DNA of 64,000 nucleotides from Paraplanobispora siamensis (GTDB lineage: Bacteria > Actinomycetota > Actinomycetes > Streptosporangiales > Streptosporangiaceae). Under the pieces are notes generated by a model. That model made no database searches, had not been told where the DNA came from, and saw only the letters and a list, made by a program, of their open reading frames with translations. The stretch's first letter is position 1, and each line of letters begins with the position of its first letter. The stretch covers positions 37,842 to 101,841 of the forward strand of contig NZ_BOOJ01000064.1 in assembly GCF_016863175.1 (NCBI RefSeq). The letters run 5' to 3'. Of the stretch, positions 50,692 to 60,921 are shown piece after piece. A program made the position numbers and the translations under genes.

Positions 50692-51840
50692 TCAGCGCAG
50701 CGGCCGGAAGAACGTCCGGATGTCGGCGACCAGGAGATCCGGCGCCTCCATGGCGGCGAAGTGCCCGCCGCGGTCGAACTCCGACCAGTGCACGACGTTG
50801 TCGTCCTGCTCGGCGACCCGGCGGATCCCCGCGTCCCCGGGGAAGACCGCCACACCGGTCGGGACCTGCGAACGGCCCAGCGGCTGCGACCAGTCCATGG
50901 CGCCGTCCTTGTACAGGCGCGCCGAAGATCCCGCCGTGCCGGTCAGCCAGTAGAGGCTCACATTGGTGAGCAGCTGGTCGCGGTCGACGGCATCGTGCGG
51001 CAGCTCCCTGGCCGGGTCGGTCCACTCCTTGAACTTCTCCACGATCCACGCGAGCTGGCCGGCCGGGGAGTCGTGCAACCCGTAGGCCAGGGTCTGCGGC
51101 CGGGTGGACTGGATCGCCGCGTAGCCGGAACGGTCACCGGTGTCGGTGTAGAGCCGCATCCGCGCCTGTTCGGCCTCGTTCAGACCGGGGTAGGCGTCCG
51201 GGCCGCCCCGGGGGTAGCCCAGCGCGCCGTTGACGTGCACCCCGACGACCTCACCGGGCGCGACGCGGCCGAGCACGGGGGAGATCAGCGAACCGGTGTC
51301 GCCGCCCTGGGCGCCGTAGCGCCCATAGCCCAGCCGGCGCATCCACTCCTGCCAGGCGCGCGCGATCCTGCGCAGGCTCCAGCCGGTGCTGCGGGTCGGG
51401 CCCGAGAACGCGAACCCCGGCAGGGAGGGCGCCACCACGTGGAAGGCGTCGGCCGGGTCACCCCCGTGCGAACGCGGATCGGTGAGCGGCCCGATGACCT
51501 TCATGAACTCCACGATCGAACCCGGCCAGCCGTGGCTCATGATGAGCGGCAACGCCTCGGGTTCGGGGGAGCGCGCATGCACGGCGTGCAGGCGCTCCCC
51601 GTCGATCACGGTCGTCACCTGCGGGAACCGGTTCAACGCCGCCTCATGGACACGCCAGTCGTAGCCGGTCCGCCAGTATTCGGCCAGTCGCCGCAGATAA
51701 CCGACCGGGACGCCGTGCGACCAGTCGCCGACCGGCCCGTCCTCGGGCCAGCGGGTACGGGCCAGCCGCGTACGCAGGTCGTCCAGATCCGCCTGCGGTA
51801 CCGCGATGCGAAAGGGCCGCAGTGTGGTGTCCTCCGTCAT
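50692..51840 (-). CDS. Epoxide hydrolase family alpha/beta hydrolase
   Basis: A 382-residue enzyme with the N-terminal EHN domain (FRIAVPQADLDDLRTRLARTRWPEDG) and alpha/beta hydrolase core. SHGWPGSIVEFMKVIGPL is the oxyanion block, QGGDTGSLISP holds the nucleophile Asp, and GGHFAAMEAPDLLVADIRTFFR holds the catalytic His. GAGGTG precedes ATG 51840. Substrate unknown. Confidence 0.9.
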   Translation of the reverse strand: MTEDTTLRPFRIAVPQADLDDLRTRLARTRWPEDGPVGDWSHGVPVGYLRRLAEYWRTGYDWRVHEAALNRFPQVTTVIDGERLHAVHARSPEPEALPLIMSHGWPGSIVEFMKVIGPLTDPRSHGGDPADAFHVVAPSLPGFAFSGPTRSTGWSLRRIARAWQEWMRRLGYGRYGAQGGDTGSLISPVLGRVAPGEVVGVHVNGALGYPRGGPDAYPGLNEAEQARMRLYTDTGDRSGYAAIQSTRPQTLAYGLHDSPAGQLAWIVEKFKEWTDPARELPHDAVDRDQLLTNVSLYWLTGTAGSSARLYKDGAMDWSQPLGRSQVPTGVAVFPGDAGIRRVAEQDDNVVHWSEFDRGGHFAAMEAPDLLVADIRTFFRPLR

Positions 51841-51940
51841 GTCCGCACCTCGCAACCTTCCTCGGGCATCGGTGATCCATACGAGCCGCAGGCACCCTTA
51901 CCCCGGCGGATCCGCACTCACCTCGCGCGGCCCGGGCCGC

Positions 51941-52849
51941 TCACTCCGGCAGGCCCACGAGCCTGGCGCTGTCGTTCCACAGCGCCTTCGCCAGTTCGTC
52001 GCTGCGTGCCGATCGCGACGGGTCCGGCCAGGTGAGCCGTGCCCGGCGCAGGGCGGCGTAGGTGCGCAGGTCCGGGGGCGCGGCGAGACCGAGAGCCAGG
52101 TCGGCCAGCGCGTTCCCCGCGGCGGCGCGGCCGTTGAGATGGGGGTTGAACCTGCCCAGCGGCCGTCCCAGCACCGGTGCGCCCAGCAACGACCAGCCCG
52201 TCCGCATGGGGAGCGGCAGATGCTTGGCCAATCCTGTCCCGAACACCTGCCCCGGATCGTAGGCGATCACGGTGAGCGGCCGGGCCCGGCCGTCGCGGTG
52301 CCCGGACAACGATCGTGCGGTCAGTACGGTGCACAGTTTGGACGCGGTGTAGGCGTGCTCGCCCGCCTTGCGCGGCCGCCGGTCCCGGCCGGGATCGAGG
52401 TCGGGGTGCGCCAGCAGTTCCGCGTCGGCGTGGCGCGGCGGCGCCAGCCCGGCGCGGGTGGCGGGGTCGTGCGCGCCGCTCGTGGTCAGTACGACGATCG
52501 CTCCCTCTGCCAGGACCGGCAACATCAGGCGCAGCAGCAGGTAGTGCGCCAGATGGTTGACGGCGAACGTCGTCTCGAAACCGTCGGCGGTCCGGCCGGT
52601 GGCATCGGCGAGGATCACCCCGGCGTTGAGCACCAGTGCGTCGAGGAGAGTGCCGTCCAGTCGCTGGCGGACCGACGCCGCGAAGGCGCGCACCGAGTCC
52701 AGCTCCGTCAGGTCGAGCGGGACCGACTCGCCGACGGACGCCGGCCGGCGCCCGCCCAGGATCAGCCGGGCGCCCGGCGGCAGTGTCAGCCGTTCGGCGG
52801 CGACCGCGCCGAACCCGGAAGTGCCGCCGGTCATCACCATCGTCGACAC
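51941..52849 (-). CDS. Short-chain dehydrogenase/reductase
   Basis: A 302-residue SDR with the cofactor loop TGGTSGFG, VLNAGV and the catalytic HAYTASKLC (Tyr and Lys). GAGGAGG stands before GTG 52849. The layout resembles the light-dependent protochlorophyllide-reductase-like SDR group of actinomycetes; the substrate is unknown. It shares direction with the NmrA gene upstream (46 bp apart). Confidence 0.9.
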   Translation of the reverse strand: MSTMVMTGGTSGFGAVAAERLTLPPGARLILGGRRPASVGESVPLDLTELDSVRAFAASVRQRLDGTLLDALVLNAGVILADATGRTADGFETTFAVNHLAHYLLLRLMLPVLAEGAIVVLTTSGAHDPATRAGLAPPRHADAELLAHPDLDPGRDRRPRKAGEHAYTASKLCTVLTARSLSGHRDGRARPLTVIAYDPGQVFGTGLAKHLPLPMRTGWSLLGAPVLGRPLGRFNPHLNGRAAAGNALADLALGLAAPPDLRTYAALRRARLTWPDPSRSARSDELAKALWNDSARLVGLPE

Positions 52850-52895
52850 GCTGCCTCCTCCAACGGGTGCCTTCTCAAGCGTCGGACGCCGGGTG

Positions 52896-53762
52896 TCACA
52901 GGGCGGTCTTCGCCAGATGCCGCAGTGTCTCGCCCAGCCCGGTCGTGCAGGTCAGGAGCCTGTCGCCCACGGGATGCAGGAGATCGCGCTGCTCGGCGTC
53001 GTACAGGCCGGCGAGCTCCTCGGCGAGCTGGGGCGGAAGGCCGGCCTCCACCATGGCGGCGACCCACTGCGGCTGTGCGATGGTGACCACCCGAAGCGGC
53101 CTGCCGAGGACGGCGGCCAGTTCCTCGGCCACCTGCCGCTCGGTGTATCGAGGGCCGTCCAGATCGATGACCTCGCCGGCCGGGGGAGTGGCCAGCAGGG
53201 CTTCGGCGACCACTCCGCCGACGTCGCGCGTGGCGACCATCGGAATCGGCACGTCGGGCGAGTCGCCGAAGACGTGGTAGAGACCGGCTCCGGCGGCGGC
53301 GCCGAGCACCGTTTCCACCTTCTCCTGGAAGTGGCAGGAGCGGATCGCGGTCAACAGCACACCCGTGCGGCGCAGCCGGCCCTCCAGATGATGGAGCCAG
53401 CGGATGGGCCCGGTGCCCTCGGCCAGCTCGGCCCCGATCGAGGACAGCATCACCACGTGCGGGACACCGCTGTCCAGGACCGCCCCGGCGATGGAGTCGG
53501 CCAGCCGGCGATGGTAGGCGTCGGCCTCGGCCGCCGCCGGATCGGTCGGCAGCAGGACGAACGCCGCACGGCAGCCGCGGAACGCCTCAGCCAGGGCCGC
53601 CCTGTCGCCGAAGTCGGCGACGACGGCCTGCGCGCCGGCCCCGGCCCAGGCTCCGCCCCTGGCCGCGTCGCGGACCACGGCCCGCACCGGCGCCCCCCTG
53701 TCCAGCAGCCGCCTGGCGGCCGCGCCGCCGACGTGGCCCGTCACTCCGGTGATCGCGTACAT
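52896..53762 (-). CDS. NmrA-like NAD(P)-binding protein
   Basis: A 288-residue atypical SDR: YAITGVTGHVGGAAARRLLDRG at the N-terminus, FVLLPTDPA, HVVMLSSIGAELAEG and a VIDLDGPRYTERQVAEEL block. NmrA-type proteins sense or use NAD(P); many act on quinones or as redox sensors. GGAGGTACCCG precedes the ATG. It is divergent from the AraC gene. Confidence 0.88.
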   Translation of the reverse strand: MYAITGVTGHVGGAAARRLLDRGAPVRAVVRDAARGGAWAGAGAQAVVADFGDRAALAEAFRGCRAAFVLLPTDPAAAEADAYHRRLADSIAGAVLDSGVPHVVMLSSIGAELAEGTGPIRWLHHLEGRLRRTGVLLTAIRSCHFQEKVETVLGAAAGAGLYHVFGDSPDVPIPMVATRDVGGVVAEALLATPPAGEVIDLDGPRYTERQVAEELAAVLGRPLRVVTIAQPQWVAAMVEAGLPPQLAEELAGLYDAEQRDLLHPVGDRLLTCTTGLGETLRHLAKTAL

Positions 53763-53875
53763 CGGGTACCTCCGGTAGATCGTCGTTGTGCGTCACGATC
53801 CAGTGAACCCACCCGCGCAGAGACGATCCATATTCCGAACGCTTGGTTCCATTTCTGCCCGTCTACACTGAGCCG

Positions 53876-54808
53876 ATGGACCCGCTCGCTGCCCTCCTCG
53901 ATGGCGTCCGTGCCCGCAGCGCGGCGTTCTGCCGGGTGATCCTCGAACCGCCCTGGTCGCTGCGGATCGCCGACAGGGCCGCGCTCGCCCTGGCCACCAC
54001 GCTGCACGGCGCCGCCTGGATCGTGCCCGACGAGGGTGAGCCGGTGCTGATGCGCACCGGGGACGTGGCCGTCATCAAAGGGCCGAACCCGTACACCATC
54101 AGCGACGACCCGGCTACCACGCCGAAGATCATCGTTCATCCGGGCAACCGCCTGACCACCGTGGACGGCGCCGACATCACCGAGGACCTGCGGCTCAGGC
54201 CGCGCACGACCGGAGACGCCCCCGAGGGGGCGGCGATCGTGGCCAGCGGGACCTACCAGGTCAGCGGGGATGTGAGCGAGCGGCTCCTGAACGCCCTGCC
54301 GGAGATCGTGCTCGTGCCGCGGCCGGGCGCCCAGGCCCCGATCATGGAACTGCTGGCCCAGGAGGTCAACGGCGACGGACCCGGCCAGCAGGTCGTCCTC
54401 GACCGGCTCCTGGACCTGGCACTGATCGCGACCCTGCGCGCCTGGTTCGCCCGCCCCGAGGCCCGGGCGCCCGGCTGGTACCGGGCGCAGAGCGATCCGC
54501 TGATCGGCCCGGCGCTGCGGCTGATCCACGAGAACCCGGCCCGTCAGTGGACGGTGGCCTCACTGGCCGAGAAGGTGGGCGCCTCACGTGCGGCGTTCGC
54601 CCGCAGGTTCGCCACCCTCGTGGGGGAGCCGCCCATGGCCTACCTCACCGGCTGGCGGATGACGCTGGCCGCCGATCTCCTGCGCTCCTCCGAGACCACG
54701 ATCGACTCGGTCGCCCGGCACGTCGGCTACGCCAACGCGTTCGCGCTGAGCGTGGCCTTCAAACGGGTCCGCGGAGTGTCCCCGAGCCGCCACCGCGCAG
54801 GCGGGTGA
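53876..54808 (+). CDS. AraC-family regulator with cupin domain
   Basis: A 310-residue regulator. The N-terminal cupin-like domain spans about 1-170 (LHGAAWIVPDEGEPVLMRTGDVAVIKGPNPYTISDD). The AraC DNA-binding domain is about 205-305 (QWTVASLAEKVGASRAAFARRFATLVGEPPMAYLTGWRMTLAADLL). No clear ribosome site. It is divergent from the NmrA-SDR pair and is a likely regulator of it. Confidence 0.9.
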   Translation: MDPLAALLDGVRARSAAFCRVILEPPWSLRIADRAALALATTLHGAAWIVPDEGEPVLMRTGDVAVIKGPNPYTISDDPATTPKIIVHPGNRLTTVDGADITEDLRLRPRTTGDAPEGAAIVASGTYQVSGDVSERLLNALPEIVLVPRPGAQAPIMELLAQEVNGDGPGQQVVLDRLLDLALIATLRAWFARPEARAPGWYRAQSDPLIGPALRLIHENPARQWTVASLAEKVGASRAAFARRFATLVGEPPMAYLTGWRMTLAADLLRSSETTIDSVARHVGYANAFALSVAFKRVRGVSPSRHRAGG

Positions 54809-54824
54809 CACGCCTTGCCGACCG

Positions 54825-55310
54825 TCACCCCGGGCAGTCGCGGGGGTCGACCTCCTGCCCGGCGCCGGCGACGGTGACCCGGGCGGGGCTTCGCGGCACC
54901 GTGGCGACGGCCGTGCACACGATCTGCCCGACGGCCAGGGCGGACAGCTCACCGGCCGCGGCGGAGGGGGTCACCACCAGGCGGCCGGCCGGCTCGATCG
55001 TCACCGAGAACGGGCCGGCTTCGGGCGGGACGTCGCTGGTGAATCCGTGCGACTGTTCCCTCGCGGTGGGCCCGGCCGCCAGCAGCGCGAGGGAGTGGGC
55101 CGGGAACAGCAGCCGGCCGCCGGGCCGCGTCACCGGGTGGAGCCGGCCGTTCTTCACCAGATAGACGGTGATCGCCGTGGCCGGTGCGGCCGCTCCGCTC
55201 GGCGGCTCCCCGGCGAGGATGACGTCGCTGGGCTGCACGCCGCAGCCGGTCATGGCGATGAGCGACACGAGGCCCGCGGCGAGCGCGCGGCGGGCCGGTC
55301 CGGTCCTCAC
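54825..55310 (-). CDS. Lipoprotein, GerMN-like
   Basis: A 161-residue lipoprotein with the lipobox LIAMTGC (Cys about 23). The mature part has [21 protein letters not shown] and LALLAAGPT, as in GerMN-type domains found in actinobacterial lipoproteins of two-component operons. Its GTG overlaps the kinase stop by 4 bp, so it belongs to the RR-HK operon and may modulate the sensor. Confidence 0.85.
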   Translation of the reverse strand: MRTGPARRALAAGLVSLIAMTGCGVQPSDVILAGEPPSGAAAPATAITVYLVKNGRLHPVTRPGGRLLFPAHSLALLAAGPTAREQSHGFTSDVPPEAGPFSVTIEPAGRLVVTPSAAAGELSALAVGQIVCTAVATVPRSPARVTVAGAGQEVDPRDCPG

Positions 55311-56809
55311 TCGGGGCCTCCGTCCAGGTCGTGTGCCCGGCGCGGCAGGCGCAGGGTGAACACGGCGCCGCCGTCCGGGGCGTTGGCGACGGTGAGGTCG
55401 CCCCGGTGCAGGCGCGCGTTCTCCCGCGCGATGGCCAGGCCCAGGCCGCTGCCCTCGGACCTGGCCCTGGCCGCGCTGGCCTTGTAGAAGCGGTCGAACA
55501 CGTGCGGCAGCACCGCTTCGTCCAGCCCCGGCCCGTGGTCGCGGACCTCCACGGCGATCCGGTGCGGGTCGGCGCCAAGCCGTACCGACACCGGCGGCTC
55601 GCCGTGCCGCAGGGCGTTGCCGACCAGGTTGGCGAGGACGACGTCCACCCGGCGCGGGTCCAGCCGTGCCGTCACCCCGTCCGGAAGCTCGGTGGTCACC
55701 TGCTCCGACCAGCCCCGGGTCCGCAGGCTCGCGCGCACCAGCTCGGCCACGTCGACCTCGTTCAGCGCCAGGGCCGCGACGCCGGAGTCGAACCTGCTGA
55801 TCTCGATGAGGTCGTTCACCAGAGCGGTGAGGCTGAGCGTCTCCTGGCTGACCAGCCGGGCGGCCCGGCCGGCGGGCTCGGGCAGCCGGGCCGCCTCCTC
55901 GTCCAGGACGTCGGCGACCGCGGCGAGCGCGGCCAGCGGGGTGCGCAGCTCGTGGGAGACATCGGCCACGAACCGGCGGGCGTCGGCCTCCATCCCGCGC
56001 AGCTGCTCGACGTGCCGTTCCAGCTCCGCGGCGGTGTCGTTGAACGTGCGCGCCACCTCGGCCAGCTCGTCGGAGCCGCGGACCGCGATCCTGGTCTGCA
56101 GTTCGCCCTCGCCCAGCAGCCGGGCCGCCCGGCCGAGCTCACGCACCGGGCGCAGCACGCCACGGGTGGCCAGCGACGCCAGGACGACCGCGAACGCCAG
56201 GGCCGCCCCGCCGGTGAACCAGGCGCGTGCGGCGAGCCCGTCGATGCTGCGCTGTTCGGGACTCAGGTCGCGCGCGAGGTAGACCTCGATGCCGGAGAGC
56301 CGCGCGGTGCGGTCCTGCTCGACGATCAGCAACGGCGTACCGATGATCAGCAACGGCGTGCCGTCCCGCACCACGCGCTGCCACGCCACGTCGCCGCCGG
56401 CCACCGCCTCCCGCAGCCCCTCCGGGATCATGCCGGGTTCCAGGACCGTCCCGTCCTGCTCAGGCTCCCCGCTCCCCGGCAGCGGCGGCGGGCCGGGCCG
56501 ATGCCCCGGCGGCGACTGGACCTGCGAGTGCGCCCCCCGGTAGACGGCGATCGCGGAGCCGTGCTGGTCGCTCACCGCGCCGGCGATCAGGTCGAGCTCC
56601 TGCGGGCCCGGCGCCGCGCTCCGCAACGGGTAGAGCGCCTGCAGGCGGCCGGTCATCGTCCGCACCGCGGCGTCCTGGGCCCGCTGCAGGATCTCGTTGC
56701 GAGCCTGGACGTACAGCCCGCCGGCCACCGCCGCCGCGGTGACCACGCACAGCAGGGCGAAGGCGGACAACAGCCGGGCACGCAGCCCCAGGCTCGGCCA
56801 AGATGCCAT
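55307..56809 (-). CDS. Sensor histidine kinase
   Basis: A 500-residue kinase: transmembrane helix (about 10-32), extracytoplasmic sensor (about 33-185), second helix (about 195-218), HAMP, H-box [16 protein letters not shown] and the catalytic domain ([52 protein letters not shown]). An 18-bp direct repeat near 56325-56360 duplicates GTPLLI in the sensor part. ATG 56809 is chosen; an in-frame GTG at 56848 would overlap the regulator. Confidence 0.92.
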   Translation of the reverse strand: MASWPSLGLRARLLSAFALLCVVTAAAVAGGLYVQARNEILQRAQDAAVRTMTGRLQALYPLRSAAPGPQELDLIAGAVSDQHGSAIAVYRGAHSQVQSPPGHRPGPPPLPGSGEPEQDGTVLEPGMIPEGLREAVAGGDVAWQRVVRDGTPLLIIGTPLLIVEQDRTARLSGIEVYLARDLSPEQRSIDGLAARAWFTGGAALAFAVVLASLATRGVLRPVRELGRAARLLGEGELQTRIAVRGSDELAEVARTFNDTAAELERHVEQLRGMEADARRFVADVSHELRTPLAALAAVADVLDEEAARLPEPAGRAARLVSQETLSLTALVNDLIEISRFDSGVAALALNEVDVAELVRASLRTRGWSEQVTTELPDGVTARLDPRRVDVVLANLVGNALRHGEPPVSVRLGADPHRIAVEVRDHGPGLDEAVLPHVFDRFYKASAARARSEGSGLGLAIARENARLHRGDLTVANAPDGGAVFTLRLPRRAHDLDGGPE

Positions 56810-56816
56810 CGGCGGC

Positions 56817-57491
56817 TCACACCGGCCCGAACCGGTACCCGAACCCACGCACCGTCTGCACGTAGACGGGCGCCGCCGAGTCGTCCTCGATCTTCGCGCG
56901 CAACCGCTGCACGCACGCGTCCACCAGACGCGAGTCGCCGAAGTAGTCGTGCTCCCACACCGACTCCAGCAGCTGCTGGCGGCTGTGCACCCGGCCCGGC
57001 GTGCCGGACAGCTCCAGCAGCAGGCGCAGCTCGGTCGGGGCCAGGCCCACCGGTACGCCGCGTTTGGCGACCACCAGCCCGGCCCGGTCGACGGTCAGGT
57101 CCCCGTGCCGCTCCAGCTCCGCCTGGTCCCGGCCGATCCGCCGCAGCACCGCGCGGATGCGCGCCTCCAGCACCCTGGGCTGCACCGGCTTGACCACGTA
57201 GTCGTCGGCGCCCGCCTCCAGCCCGGCGACCACGTCGATGTCGTCGCCGCGCGCGGTCAGCATGATGATCGGCACCTGTCCGGCGGCGCGGATGCGGCGG
57301 CAGACCTCGAAGCCGTCCATGCCGGGCAGCATCAGATCGAGCACGACGACGTCGGGGAGGTCGGTACGCAGCCGTTCCAGCCCCTGCTCGCCGGACTCCA
57401 CCGCGCGCACCCCGTGCCCGTGCCGGCTCAGGGCCAGCTCCAGGCCCTCCCGCACCGCCGGGTCGTCCTCGATCAACAACACTCGCGACAC
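56817..57491 (-). CDS. OmpR-family response regulator
   Basis: A 224-residue regulator: receiver domain (VSRVLLIEDDPAVREGLELAL; VVVLDLMLPGMDG with the phospho-Asp; KPVQPRVLEARI with the Lys) and a winged helix (LAPTELRLLLELSGTPGRVHSRQQLLESVWEHDYFGDSRLVDACVQRLRAKIEDD). GTG 57491 matches the family start; GTG 57506 adds five residues. First gene of the RR-HK-lipoprotein operon, an arrangement seen in cell-envelope stress systems of the Cse type. Confidence 0.93.
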   Translation of the reverse strand: MSRVLLIEDDPAVREGLELALSRHGHGVRAVESGEQGLERLRTDLPDVVVLDLMLPGMDGFEVCRRIRAAGQVPIIMLTARGDDIDVVAGLEAGADDYVVKPVQPRVLEARIRAVLRRIGRDQAELERHGDLTVDRAGLVVAKRGVPVGLAPTELRLLLELSGTPGRVHSRQQLLESVWEHDYFGDSRLVDACVQRLRAKIEDDSAAPVYVQTVRGFGYRFGPV

Positions 57492-57683
57492 GCCGCCGAG
57501 TATCACAGCACGCCCCCGTAACTCGCCCGCCGGACCATCCCGTCCACTGTCGGCCGGCCGTGTCCCCGCCCCGTCCGCGCCATGTCATGGTTGTGTCACG
57601 GTCGCACGGGCGCCGGGCGCCGTCGACAAACGGTGACATGCGGCGGACGACGCACGCATATTCGGCGCCAATCGTAGTTCGGC

Positions 57684-58571
57684 ATGAGCGAACCACGCAC
57701 TCTTCCACCCCGGCCCCGGGACCGGCTGTACGCCGCGCTCACGCTGGTGCTCGCCGTACTGCTGTTGCCCGCGGCGTTCGCCCGCCATCCCGGCCGCGCC
57801 CGCGAACTGGCCTGCCGCTGGGCTCTGGGGATGCGATTTCCCGCCGAGGACCTCACCGGGCTCACCGACGGCGCCATGGCGGCGTTCACCGCGGCGCGCA
57901 CCGAGGCGCTGTGGCGGTACGGCCAGCTCATCGGCCTCACCTCCGGATATCGCGATCCCGCCGTCCAGCAGCGGATGTTCGACGAGGAGGTGCGCCGCTC
58001 CGGCTCCCCGGCCTCGGCGCGCATGCTCGTGCTGCCACCGGCCGAATCCGGCCACGTCAGGGGCATCGCGCTGGACGTGCGCCCCCACGAGGGCGCGCGC
58101 TGGCTGGAGGAGCACGGCGCCCGCTACGACCTCTACCGCATCTACGACAACGAGTGGTGGCACTTCGAGCACCGCCCGGGCAGCGGCGGCAGGCCGCCAC
58201 GACGACGGCCCCACCCCGGCGCGGACCATCTCGGCGCAGACCCCCGGGCCTTGCCGGTGAGCGGCCGGTCAGGACAGGATCTCGACGTACCCGTCGCTTC
58301 CGTGCACGCGGATCCGCTGCCCGTCGGCGATCAGCCGGGTGGCGTCCACCACGCTGACGACAGCCGGCAGGCCGTACTCCCGTGCGATCACCGCGCCGTG
58401 CGTCATCAGCCCTCCGACCTCCGTCACCAGGCCCGCGACGGCGACGAAAAGGGGCGTCCAGCTCGGGTCGGTGTGGGTCGTGACGAGGATGTCACCCGGT
58501 TCGAGATCGGCCCGGGCCATGTCCACGATGACGCGGGCGCGCCCTTCGACGGTCCCGGCGGAGACCGGTAG
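57684..58571 (+). CDS. VanY-type D-alanyl-D-alanine carboxypeptidase (M15B)
   Basis: The first about 175 residues are a membrane-anchored VanY carboxypeptidase: one helix (about 17-35), GLTSGYRDPAVQQRMFDEE, SGHVRGIALDV (zinc His and Asp) and EWWHFEH (catalytic Glu and zinc His). After HFEHRPG the frame runs on for about 120 low-complexity residues to 58571, overlapping the rph gene tail to tail by 303 bp. A TGA in another frame at 58259 would end the protein in the usual place, so an indel near 58180-58250 or a lost stop is likely. Confidence 0.78.
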   Translation: MSEPRTLPPRPRDRLYAALTLVLAVLLLPAAFARHPGRARELACRWALGMRFPAEDLTGLTDGAMAAFTAARTEALWRYGQLIGLTSGYRDPAVQQRMFDEEVRRSGSPASARMLVLPPAESGHVRGIALDVRPHEGARWLEEHGARYDLYRIYDNEWWHFEHRPGSGGRPPRRRPHPGADHLGADPRALPVSGRSGQDLDVPVASVHADPLPVGDQPGGVHHADDSRQAVLPCDHRAVRHQPSDLRHQARDGDEKGRPARVGVGRDEDVTRFEIGPGHVHDDAGAPFDGPGGDR

Positions 58572-60875
58572 GCCGGCCAGCGCGCCGGCCGGCACGTCGT
58601 CGCGCCGGTACGCCCCGGTGACGGCCTCGCCGTCCGAGGTGAGCACCCGGGGCGGCGTGAGCGCCTGGTGGTACCGGTGCTCCTCCTTGCGCCGCCGGAT
58701 GAGCCGCCCGTCCACCCGGTGGGTGCGCACGACCTCGTGGAGCTCGTGGAATGTGAGATAGAAGGCGTCCTCCTCCCGGGCGAGCACGCCGGCCCGCACC
58801 AGCCGCCCGGCCTCCTCCAGCAGGGCCTGCTTGTAGACGAAGTAGCGGCTGACGATGCCGTACTTCGGGTACTCCCGGTAGCCGATGAAGGTCCGGACCC
58901 GCTCGATCATCCGCTCGGTTTCGCCGGCCTTGCGCTCCCCGTCCGGCAGGGCCCGCAGGCGTTCGAGCACCTCCTGCGCCTTCTCGCGCGCCTGCTGCCG
59001 TCCCTGCTCGAAGCGCCGCTTGGCGGCGCCCGGCTCGAAGTTCCTGACGTTGTCGAGGATCACGGGCACGAGCGTGGCGGGGCGCTCGCGCCAGCGCGGC
59101 CTGGTGATGTCGATCTCGCCGACGCAGCGCATGCCGTACCGCTCGAGGTAGGCCTCGATGGCGTGGCGCGCCTGGCTCCCGCCCTCGAACTTCGGCAGCT
59201 CCTCCAGGAAGCCGTCATCCTGGACGCCCTGCAGGAATGCCACCACCTGCGGATGGGGGCGGATCACGTCGGCGACGTCGAGCAGCGCCAGGCCCATCTC
59301 CGAGGTGATGTTGCCGGGGGCCGACAGCGTGAGGGTGTCGGCCGCGTTCTTCTCGCCCAGCCATTCCTGCAGCCGGTCGTTGAGCCACCAGGTGGCCTCC
59401 ATCCCCGCCATGATCGCCTGCATGCTCAGCGGATCGCCGAGGACCCGCTTGTGCTCCTGGAAGGCCTCCAGCAGGAAGTCGAACAGCGCCGGTCCGCTCT
59501 TCGCCCGGATGTCGCGCCGCAGAGCGGCGATGGAGGCCCGGCTGCGCTCGATCAGCTCGGTGACGACGGCCGGATCGGTCTCGATCGGCGCGGGCGGGCT
59601 GCCGATCGGCGGCCCGCCGGGACCGCTGTCCGGCAGCGTGGGGACGAAGTCGCCGCGGTCGAGGACGGTCTGCAGCGCGTCCCTGATCAGCGGATCGGAC
59701 CTGCCCGTCATCTCCAGGAACCCGGAGCGGCTCGCGGGCGAGGCCAGGTGCCGGGTGGCGTCGACGAACAGCCGCCCGCCGGCCTCGTGCATCGGCGCCA
59801 TGGCCGTCAGCTGCCACATGGACAGCCCCAGCGGCTTCATCGGGTCGGTCATCATCTGCTGATGGCCGACGGACAGGTAGACGTGGTTGTCCCGGTCGGC
59901 GGCCGCGGGGACGGGGAACAGCGTGGTGATCGGCCGGCTCTGCACGATTTGGAAGTCGTCGCCGACCAGGCACCATTCGATGTCCTGCGGGTGGCCGAAG
60001 TGCGCTTCGATCCGCCGCCCGAGCTGCACGAGCCGTACGACCTGGGCGTCCGTCAGCGCCGGCTGCCGCTGTCGCCGCGGGTCGATCGCCACTTCCTGCG
60101 TCCCGCCGGCCGGCAACGGGCGGATGGCGCGCTGTTTGTCGGCGACCGCCTTGGCGATGATCTCGCCGTCGCGCACCTTGAACACATCCGGGTTGACCAG
60201 GCCGGAGACCAGGGCTTCACCGAGGCCGAAGCCGGCGTCCACGGTGGCGACCTTCCGGTTGCCCGTGACGGGGTCGGCCGTGAACAGGATGCCGGCCGCG
60301 TCCGGGAGGACCATCTGCTGCACGACCACGGCCATGTGGACCTTGCGGTGGTCGAAGCCGTTGCGCCGGCGGTAGGTCACGGCCCGCTCGGTGAACAGCG
60401 AGGCCCAGCACCGGCTGACGTGCCGCAGGATCGCCGCCGGGCCCACGACGTTCAGGTAGGTGTCCTGCTGGCCGGCGAAGGAGGCCGTCGGCATGTCCTC
60501 CGCCGTCGCGCTGGATCGTACGGCGCAGGCGGCGTGCTCGCCGAGCCGGGCGAGCGCGCGGGTGATCGCCGCGGCCAGATCGTCCGGGACGGCGGTCTCC
60601 TCGACGGTCCGGCGGATCTCCGCACTGAGCGTGCGGATCGCCTCCCGGTCCTCCGCCTCCAGGCGTGACAGCCGATCGAGCAGGTCGGTCATCGCCGGCG
60701 CATCCGCCACGACGCGCCGGAAGGCGTCCGTCGTCACGCAGAACCCGGCCGGTACGCGGACGCCTTCGATCCGCGACAGCCCGCCCAGATTCGCGCCCTT
60801 GCCCCCCACGACCGCGACCTGCGTCCCGTCGACCTCTCGAAGATCCAGAACCTCTTGAAGCTCCAGCACACCCAC
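58269..60875 (-). CDS. rph: Rifampin phosphotransferase
   Basis: An 868-residue enzyme that inactivates rifamycins by phosphorylation with ATP. The ATP-grasp domain (KGANLGGLSRIEGVRVPAGFCVT; AVRSSATAEDMPTASFAGQQDTYLN; GILFTADPVTG; DIEWCLVGDDFQIVQSRPITTLF), the rifampin-binding middle domain (about 320-755) and the His domain are in order. The transfer His is about residue 826 in VGGLMTHGAVIAREYGLPAV. Length equals the described Rph proteins. The GTG start follows GAGGAGACGGGGGT. The upstream palindrome is the one associated with rifamycin-inactivating genes. Confidence 0.95.
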   Translation of the reverse strand: MGVLELQEVLDLREVDGTQVAVVGGKGANLGGLSRIEGVRVPAGFCVTTDAFRRVVADAPAMTDLLDRLSRLEAEDREAIRTLSAEIRRTVEETAVPDDLAAAITRALARLGEHAACAVRSSATAEDMPTASFAGQQDTYLNVVGPAAILRHVSRCWASLFTERAVTYRRRNGFDHRKVHMAVVVQQMVLPDAAGILFTADPVTGNRKVATVDAGFGLGEALVSGLVNPDVFKVRDGEIIAKAVADKQRAIRPLPAGGTQEVAIDPRRQRQPALTDAQVVRLVQLGRRIEAHFGHPQDIEWCLVGDDFQIVQSRPITTLFPVPAAADRDNHVYLSVGHQQMMTDPMKPLGLSMWQLTAMAPMHEAGGRLFVDATRHLASPASRSGFLEMTGRSDPLIRDALQTVLDRGDFVPTLPDSGPGGPPIGSPPAPIETDPAVVTELIERSRASIAALRRDIRAKSGPALFDFLLEAFQEHKRVLGDPLSMQAIMAGMEATWWLNDRLQEWLGEKNAADTLTLSAPGNITSEMGLALLDVADVIRPHPQVVAFLQGVQDDGFLEELPKFEGGSQARHAIEAYLERYGMRCVGEIDITRPRWRERPATLVPVILDNVRNFEPGAAKRRFEQGRQQAREKAQEVLERLRALPDGERKAGETERMIERVRTFIGYREYPKYGIVSRYFVYKQALLEEAGRLVRAGVLAREEDAFYLTFHELHEVVRTHRVDGRLIRRRKEEHRYHQALTPPRVLTSDGEAVTGAYRRDDVPAGALAGLPVSAGTVEGRARVIVDMARADLEPGDILVTTHTDPSWTPLFVAVAGLVTEVGGLMTHGAVIAREYGLPAVVSVVDATRLIADGQRIRVHGSDGYVEILS

Positions 60876-60921
60876 GTCGTACCCCCGTCTCCTCGCCGGT
60901 GCGGTGTCCGGCCGCCGATTC

